From positions 1 to 46,856 of the forward strand of contig JAFGVS010000031.1 in assembly GCA_016937865.1 (NCBI GenBank): DNA of 46,856 nt. The letters are read 5' to 3'. This DNA comes from Alphaproteobacteria bacterium. GTDB lineage: Bacteria; Pseudomonadota; Alphaproteobacteria; Rs-D84; NBLK01. Every line of letters starts with the position of its first letter. Position 1 is the stretch's first letter. The notes below the pieces were generated by a model. It was given only the letters and a program-made list of their open reading frames with translations. It was not told the origin of the DNA and did not search any database. A program made the position numbers and the translations under genes. Positions 42,236-46,856 of the stretch are shown here, piece by piece.

Positions 42236-42400
42236 ATGGCAGTTCCAAAAAAGAGAACATCTGCATCAAAACGTGATATGCGTCGCTCGCATCATGCGCT
42301 AAAGCCAGAAGCAATGAGCACATGTAAAGCATGTGGTGAAGCAATGTTACCACATCATGTTTGCCCAGCGTGTGGCGAACGTCCAAAGGCGAAAAAATAA
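42236..42400 (+). CDS. rpmF: 50S ribosomal protein L32
   Basis: 54 residues. [20 protein letters not shown], then a zinc ribbon CKACGE...CPACGE with four cysteines. Ribosome site TAGGAG. Heads the widespread rpmF-plsX-fabH operon linking ribosome and lipid synthesis. plsX starts 15 bp downstream. Confidence 0.97.
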   Translation: MAVPKKRTSASKRDMRRSHHALKPEAMSTCKACGEAMLPHHVCPACGERPKAKK

Positions 42401-42415
42401 CGAAAAGGACAGATA

Positions 42416-43438
42416 TTGTCTACCATTCTCGCAGTCGATTGCATGGGAGGGGATAAAGCACCCAAAGCGGTGTTTGACGGCCTCAGTTTAGTTTGTCGTG
42501 AGCGAGGAGATGTTATTTTTCATCTGTTTGGAAAAGAACGTGTTTTACAAAAACATCTAAAGCGCCACCCGTATCTCGCGGGGCGCTCTCTTATTTTTCA
42601 TAGCCCAGGGATCATCAAAGGAACGGATAAAGCCCGTGATGCGATTCGAAATGGTCAAAAATCCAGTCTCTACATGGCAATTGATCATGTGAAACGTGGC
42701 GAAGCCCATGCGATTCTGTCTGCCGGTAATACAGGTGCTTTTATGGGAATGGCAAAGCTTGGATTTCGAACGATATCCTCTATTATGCGTCCGGCCATTG
42801 TCAGTATTCTGCCAACACAAAATGGGCGAACCGTGATGTTGGATTTAGGCGCAAATTCTGAATGTAACGAGGATCATTTATTTCAATTTGGGGTTATGGG
42901 GGCTTTATACGCTCAATTAATGCTGGACAAAAAACGTCCAACGGTTGGCTTGTTAAATATTGGGGAAGAACACACCAAAGGAAATGATGTGTTGCGCAAT
43001 ACATATCAAAAAATGACAACACTTAAAAACGCACCGTTCAAATTTCATGGATTCGTCGAAGGAAATGATATTTTGCTTGGCACAACGGATGTTGTTGTGA
43101 CAGATGGCTTTACGGGTAATGTCGCGTTGAAAACCGCAGAAGGAACGGCAAAGTTCCTAGGTGATTTGATCAAAAGAGTCTTTAAAGATTCATTTTGGGG
43201 TAAAGTGGCCTATTTCCTTGTAAAAGGCGGATTAAAAATTCTCAAGAGTCGAATGGATCCACGTGAATATAGTGGGGCTGTTTTTATCGGATTAAATGGG
43301 ATTGCGGTAAAAACGCACGGGTCTTCGGATAAAGTTGCATTTGCGCGTGGAGCAGAATATGCTATAAGTATTGTTGAAAAAGATCTTAACAAAAAAATTA
43401 AGAAACAAATTGAAAAAATAAATAAAGGAAAAATATGA
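42416..43438 (+). CDS. plsX: Phosphate acyltransferase
   Basis: 340 residues, starting at TTG 42416 with AAGGAC 6 bp before; STILAVDCMGGDKAPKAVFDG is the family N-terminus. Makes acyl-phosphate from acyl-ACP, the donor for PlsY in phospholipid synthesis. Other motifs: ILSAGNTGAFMG, LDLGANSECN, VGLLNIGEEHTKGND and GFTGNVALKTAEG. The stop overlaps the fabH ATG by 4 bp. Confidence 0.95.
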   Translation: MSTILAVDCMGGDKAPKAVFDGLSLVCRERGDVIFHLFGKERVLQKHLKRHPYLAGRSLIFHSPGIIKGTDKARDAIRNGQKSSLYMAIDHVKRGEAHAILSAGNTGAFMGMAKLGFRTISSIMRPAIVSILPTQNGRTVMLDLGANSECNEDHLFQFGVMGALYAQLMLDKKRPTVGLLNIGEEHTKGNDVLRNTYQKMTTLKNAPFKFHGFVEGNDILLGTTDVVVTDGFTGNVALKTAEGTAKFLGDLIKRVFKDSFWGKVAYFLVKGGLKILKSRMDPREYSGAVFIGLNGIAVKTHGSSDKVAFARGAEYAISIVEKDLNKKIKKQIEKINKGKI

Positions 43439-44376
43439 AGTCTGTTTTTGTTGCCTCGGGTTCATTTCTACCACCTAAAGTGGTTACAAACGACGATTTA
43501 TCTAAAATCGTGGATAGCTCAGATGAATGGATTTTCCCAAGAACCGGGATTAAGCAACGTCATATCGTTGAAGATGAAACAACAGCGGATTTGGCAACGA
43601 TTGCCTGTGAGCGTGCTTTAGAAAAAGCAGGTTGGACGGCAGATTCAGTGGATTTAATTATTCTGGCCACCTCAACACCCGATATGGATTTTCCGGCAAC
43701 CGCGGCGGTTGTCCAAAAACAACTTGGGGCATCAAAAGCGATTTCATTTGATATGCAAGCTGTGTGTAGTGGGTTTGTTTATGCACTGTCAACAGCCGAT
43801 CTTTACTTAAAAGCAGGTAAAGCCAAACGCGCGCTCGTTATCGGGGCCGAACGGATGTCTTCATTATTAGATTGGACGGATCGTGGCACATGTGTGTTAT
43901 TTGGGGACGGAGCAGGAGCCTTCGCACTGGAAGCAAAAGAAACAACAGAGGAAGAAGGCCTGATCGATTCAATTTTATATACGGATGGGACCCAAGCCGA
44001 TATTTTGTGTGCCGGATCGAAAGAGCATCCAAAAACATTTATGAATGGCCGTGAAGTTTTTCGTCATGCCGTTGCTAAAATGGAAGAAGTTTCTCGCGAA
44101 GTCTTGGATAAAAACGGCTATACAGCAGATGATATAACCTATTTAATTCCACACCAAGCCAATGACCGTATTATTCAACATATTGGAAAATCAATGGGTT
44201 TGCCGGCCGATAAAGTCATCTCAAGCGTTCGGAATCATGCGAATACATCGGCGGCAAGTATTCCGTTAGCTTTTGATGAAATGGCACAAGCCGGAAAAAT
44301 AAAAAAAGGCGATTTGATTGTCTTTACGGCACTTGGCGCAGGGATCACCTGGGGCGCAAGCTTACTTCGCATTTAA
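43435..44376 (+). CDS. fabH: 3-oxoacyl-ACP synthase III
   Basis: 313 residues. Condenses acetyl-CoA with malonyl-ACP to start fatty acid synthesis. Catalytic triad visible: Cys in QAVCSGFVYAL (about residue 110), His in IPHQANDRII and Asn in NHANTSAASIP. DEWIFPRTGIKQRHI is the N-terminal signature. In many Alphaproteobacteria ihfA and merR follow fabH; here they lie 36 kb away on the opposite strand. Confidence 0.95.
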   Translation: MKSVFVASGSFLPPKVVTNDDLSKIVDSSDEWIFPRTGIKQRHIVEDETTADLATIACERALEKAGWTADSVDLIILATSTPDMDFPATAAVVQKQLGASKAISFDMQAVCSGFVYALSTADLYLKAGKAKRALVIGAERMSSLLDWTDRGTCVLFGDGAGAFALEAKETTEEEGLIDSILYTDGTQADILCAGSKEHPKTFMNGREVFRHAVAKMEEVSREVLDKNGYTADDITYLIPHQANDRIIQHIGKSMGLPADKVISSVRNHANTSAASIPLAFDEMAQAGKIKKGDLIVFTALGAGITWGASLLRI

Positions 44377-44438
44377 TCCTTGCAACGATCTACAAGGTCT
44401 ATAAAATGGTGTTCTGATATAAAAAAGAAGGAGAAATC

Positions 44439-44801
44439 ATGAAATTTCTAAGATTATTTTTGAGTGTTCTATTTATTGGAATGGCTTCAACGGCTTCTGC
44501 ATTAACGGCGGATTTGTTCTATAGCCCAACATGTCCACATTGCCATGATGCGATGCGATTTATTGATGCTAAATTGAAAAAAGAATATCCAAACGTAAAT
44601 ATCGTGCGCCATAATGTTTTCATTAGCAGCGAAGGCGATATGATGAAGGAAAAAGCGCTTGAACTCGGCATTGCACGTCTAGGTGTTCCACTATTTATCG
44701 TTGGCGATGACTTCGTTTCTGGCTTTGGTTCAGATGAAACAACAGGCGACGAATATCGCACCGCCATTGATAACGCCCTCGGGATCAAAAAAAAAAGATA
44801 G
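44439..44801 (+). CDS. Periplasmic thioredoxin/glutaredoxin-like domain with CPHC motif (N-terminal part of a split DsbD-like gene)
   Basis: 120 residues in this frame. Signal peptide MKFLRLFLSVLFIGMASTASA, then YSPTCPHCHDAMRFID with a redox CPHC (about residue 33), and a cis-proline LGVPLFIV. The frame ends IKKKR-stop right after a run of ten A. One extra A (a -1 shift) would carry the frame on into the membrane domain that follows, so the natural product may be a fusion of about 375 residues. Ribosome site AGAAGGAG. Role: thiol-disulfide exchange in the envelope, relevant to the many Cys-rich secreted proteins here. Confidence 0.82.
   Translation: MKFLRLFLSVLFIGMASTASALTADLFYSPTCPHCHDAMRFIDAKLKKEYPNVNIVRHNVFISSEGDMMKEKALELGIARLGVPLFIVGDDFVSGFGSDETTGDEYRTAIDNALGIKKKR
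44787..44796 (+). other. A10 run at the junction of the split redox gene
   Basis: Ten A's between GGGATC and GATAG. With eleven, the frame reads ...KKKKIVGGSGNAEESK and continues without a stop to 45565. Confidence 0.75.
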
Positions 44802-45565
44802 TTGGTGGTTCTGGTAACGCCGAAGAATCTAAAGTAATCAAAGCCGGCTGGTTTGGCGAGGTTGATTTACTGGAAACATCTATTCCGGCACTCGCCGTTG
44901 TTCTAGGGCTTGTTGATGGTTTTAACCCATGCGCGATGTGGGTATTGGTCTTTATGATTGGGCTTATTCTTGAAATTAAAGACCGGCGCAAAATCTGGAC
45001 GATTGTCGGAACATTTATTGCCGCCAGCGGAATTCTGTATTTTCTATTTATGACAGTTTGGTTCAATGCGTTCCAATTAATGGGACAAGTCGTATGGATC
45101 CAACGTTTATTGGGTGTCGGTGCGCTTTATATGGGATATGCCAGCCTGCGCGATTATTGGAAAGGGCATGTCGATTGTGAAGTCGGAGATCTGAAATCCA
45201 AAGCGAAAACCCGCGACAAAATCAAAGAAATTATCGAAGCGCCAATGAATTGGGCACTATTTATCTCTGTTGTTGGGTTGGCTTTCACGGTGAACGCCAT
45301 TGAATTTGCGTGTTCCCTGGGATTGCCAGCGGTCTTTACGGGGGTGCTTGCACAGGCGGATTTATCAACATGGGCGTATTATGGCTATATCGGTTTATAT
45401 GATTTCTTCTTTATGTTAGATGATATTGTGATTTTCAGTCTTGCGGCATTTGCTGTGGATAAATTTGTCGGCGATAAATACGTGAAGTACTGTAAATTAC
45501 TTGGCGGAATCGTCCTTGTTCTCCTGGCTGTAATCCTGTTGGTTGCACCTGAAGTGTTGAGATAA
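44798..45565 (+). CDS. DsbD/CcdA-like thiol transporter membrane domain (downstream part of a split gene)
   Basis: Open without a stop from the A10 run to 45565, about 255 residues, with six predicted membrane helices. The first conserved element, LGLVDGFNPCAMWVLVF, contains the NPC cysteine expected in helix 1 of DsbD/CcdA proteins; the second cysteine is in NAIEFACSLGLPAVFT. There is no ATG, GTG or TTG with a ribosome site before the ATG at 44936, which would cut off the NPC cysteine. Translation therefore probably depends on the -1 shift from the CPHC domain upstream. It passes electrons across the inner membrane (family knowledge). Confidence 0.78.
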   Translation: MVGGSGNAEESKVIKAGWFGEVDLLETSIPALAVVLGLVDGFNPCAMWVLVFMIGLILEIKDRRKIWTIVGTFIAASGILYFLFMTVWFNAFQLMGQVVWIQRLLGVGALYMGYASLRDYWKGHVDCEVGDLKSKAKTRDKIKEIIEAPMNWALFISVVGLAFTVNAIEFACSLGLPAVFTGVLAQADLSTWAYYGYIGLYDFFFMLDDIVIFSLAAFAVDKFVGDKYVKYCKLLGGIVLVLLAVILLVAPEVLR

Positions 45566-45568
45566 AAA

Positions 45569-46264
45569 ATGTATTTGATTAAAAGAATTTCACACAGTGG
45601 TTATTGTTCTCGACGCGAGGCAGAAATTCTTATTCGCGGTGGTCAAGTATATGTTGCCGGGGAAAAAATCACGGATCCTGCGACTCAAGTGGATGAAGAT
45701 ACACCGGTGAAAGTCGAAGGGAAGCTTTTAAAAGCACAGGAAAAAACACGCGTCTTTGCCTTTCATAAACCAATTAAAGTGCTAACAACACATAAAGACG
45801 ACAAAAATCGCCAAACAATCTTTCATTTTTTACCTAAATGGATGAAACAATATCATGCGATAGGGCGTTTGGATTTCATGTCCGAAGGCCTTATTCTATT
45901 GACGAATTCTGCAACATTAAAAGAAAAAATGGAGCGCGGAGATTTAGAACGTGTATACGAAGTTAAGATCAAAGGGCCGGCGCGTCCAACGTTAAAAGAA
46001 ACCCTGGAAAAAGGGATACGGATCAAAGGGATAAAATACAAACCTGTTCAATGCGCGATTGGTCGAAAAAATGAAGGATCAACGTGGTTGACCCTAACGT
46101 TGACCGAAGGCAAAAACCGAGAAATCCGTGAAATTTTGGGCCATCTCGGCTATACGGTGTTGCGTCTTATGCGCGTATCGTATGGAAAATATAAGCTAGG
46201 CGAACTTGAACGCGGCGAGCTCTTTGAATATGTCGAACAAGAAAAAATAAAGAAGAAAAAATAA
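45569..46264 (+). CDS. 23S/16S rRNA pseudouridine synthase, RsuA/RluB/E/F family
   Basis: 231 residues. N-terminal S4 RNA-binding domain (RISHSGYCSRREAEILIRGGQVYVAG), then the catalytic domain with the Asp motif AIGRLDFMSEGLILLTN (about residue 97) and the C-terminal LTEGKNREIREILGHLGYTVLRLMR. Length and motifs fit RluB/RsuA; which uridine it modifies cannot be told. It begins 3 bp after the redox gene stop, so it is cotranscribed. The C-terminus is lysine-rich. Confidence 0.88.
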   Translation: MYLIKRISHSGYCSRREAEILIRGGQVYVAGEKITDPATQVDEDTPVKVEGKLLKAQEKTRVFAFHKPIKVLTTHKDDKNRQTIFHFLPKWMKQYHAIGRLDFMSEGLILLTNSATLKEKMERGDLERVYEVKIKGPARPTLKETLEKGIRIKGIKYKPVQCAIGRKNEGSTWLTLTLTEGKNREIREILGHLGYTVLRLMRVSYGKYKLGELERGELFEYVEQEKIKKKK

Positions 46265-46299
46265 AAGATGATAGGTCAAAGAGGTACAGAAGGTTAGAA

Positions 46300-46812
46300 A
46301 TGAAAAAATTATTACCTATACTCGGGTTACTATTTTCTTCTAATTCAATGGCCGCAATCGGAACAGGACATGCTCAAGCAGAGCTCACAAAACCACTTTC
46401 TATCACATTTGTAAGAAACGTAAATTTTGGGACAATTTCAATTGATCCATCTGCTGGGCCTCAAACAATTCCAATAACAATGTATGGTACTGTTACGTGT
46501 CCGCTAACATATGTGTGTGCGGGAAGTCCAATCGGTGGGTTAATGTATTTTTATGGATCTCCGAACATTCCTATTTCTGTCAGTATTTCTGGTGAAACAG
46601 CAACTCTTACAGATGGGAATGGTAACTCAATTATTTTTGATCCAAGCTTTGGAAGTGGCGATACACACAATACTACGTTAGATAATGTAGGATATCGGGC
46701 ACTCATTATGGGAGGGGAAATCAGTTTTACCGGAAATGAGTCTGAAGGAGTATATTCATCCACAAATGCGAGAGGTGGTCCCAAAAATTCGGACAGTGTG
46801 TTAAGCTACTAA
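46300..46812 (+). CDS. Secreted DUF4402-like protein, second copy
   Basis: 170 residues. Signal peptide MKKLLPILGLLFSSNSMA. Shares with the protein at 1689 the blocks GTGHAQAEL, KPLSIT, SIDPSAG-QTI and GGEISFTGNES-GVYSS, so the two are paralogues. A conserved Cys pair (VTCPLTYVC) is kept. The last 15 residues differ (NSDSVLSY instead of a beta strand ending LNYM), so the final strand may be missing. Ribosome site AGAAGG. A further gene begins 24 bp downstream. Confidence 0.78.
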   Translation: MKKLLPILGLLFSSNSMAAIGTGHAQAELTKPLSITFVRNVNFGTISIDPSAGPQTIPITMYGTVTCPLTYVCAGSPIGGLMYFYGSPNIPISVSISGETATLTDGNGNSIIFDPSFGSGDTHNTTLDNVGYRALIMGGEISFTGNESEGVYSSTNARGGPKNSDSVLSY

Positions 46813-46836
46813 TTTAGATCAAAAAGGAGATCAAAA

Positions 46837-46856
46837 ATGAGTAGAATACGTAAAAA
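46837..46856 (+). CDS. Start of an unidentified gene cut by the window edge
   Basis: ATG at 46837 with a strong AAAAAGGAG site 8 bp upstream, giving MSRIRK before the sequence ends. Too short to identify. It could be another secreted protein following the DUF4402-like gene. Confidence 0.5.

Noticed and set aside
44936-45565. Membrane protein starting at ATG 44936
   Set aside because: This start lies inside the first helix, after the conserved NPC cysteine, and has no ribosome site; the reading frame is open back to the A10 run.
1689-46812. The two DUF4402-like genes as terminal repeats of a mobile element
   Set aside because: They are diverged at DNA level, lie in unrelated housekeeping contexts and enclose core genes; paralogy explains them.

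Overview
The window is a stretch of an AT-rich bacterial chromosome, most likely from an alphaproteobacterium and probably a host-associated one with a modest genome. The evidence is gene content: an ihfA-MerR pair, an L9 protein with a long charged tail, a DNA polymerase I that has lost its proofreading residues, rpmF-plsX-fabH, and several large cysteine-rich secreted proteins. The genus cannot be named from sequence alone. No tRNA, rRNA, CRISPR array, insertion sequence or integrase was seen.

Region 1 (1-10.4 kb) is core metabolism and information processing: the end of trxB, a short malic enzyme, a secreted DUF4402-like protein, polA (minus), an MscS channel with rsmD, then a minus-strand series rpsF-rpsR-rplI, tig, ihfA-merR-ybgC. 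Region 2 (10.4-24.4 kb) is a cell-surface island: a Cys-rich secreted protein, an MsbA-type ABC transporter, a beta-barrel protein, a 55-residue lipoprotein coupled to a 2705-residue Cys/Trp-rich repeat protein, and an orphan lipoprotein. Region 3 (24.7-31.8 kb) returns to housekeeping: tsaC-like and miaA (tRNA modification), glyA-rnhA divergent from folD (one-carbon metabolism), a Kef-type antiporter, rpmG, and an unknown gene.

Region 4 (31.8-41.65 kb) is a compact T7-like (short-tailed phage) structural and lysis cassette. It encodes capsid, tail tubular protein A, an internal-protein-like coiled coil, a fibre-adaptor N-terminus, a terminase reduced to its ATPase half, portal, a Bbp19-like protein, two cell-wall hydrolases, tail tubular protein B, a small membrane protein and a scaffold gene split by a +1 frameshift. 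It carries no replication, polymerase, integrase or repressor genes. A strong promoter and terminator just upstream define a candidate small RNA of about 115 nt. The cassette is either a decaying prophage or a domesticated, gene-transfer-agent-like particle locus.

Region 5 (41.65-46.86 kb) holds a secreted EF-hand protein, rpmF-plsX-fabH, a CPHC thioredoxin-like domain whose membrane partner can only be read after a -1 shift at an A10 run, an RsuA/RluB-type pseudouridine synthase, and a second DUF4402-like protein related to the one at 1.7 kb. Two genes in this window are broken or joined at poly-A runs (A8 and A10), which suggests slippage-prone expression, recent decay or consensus error.
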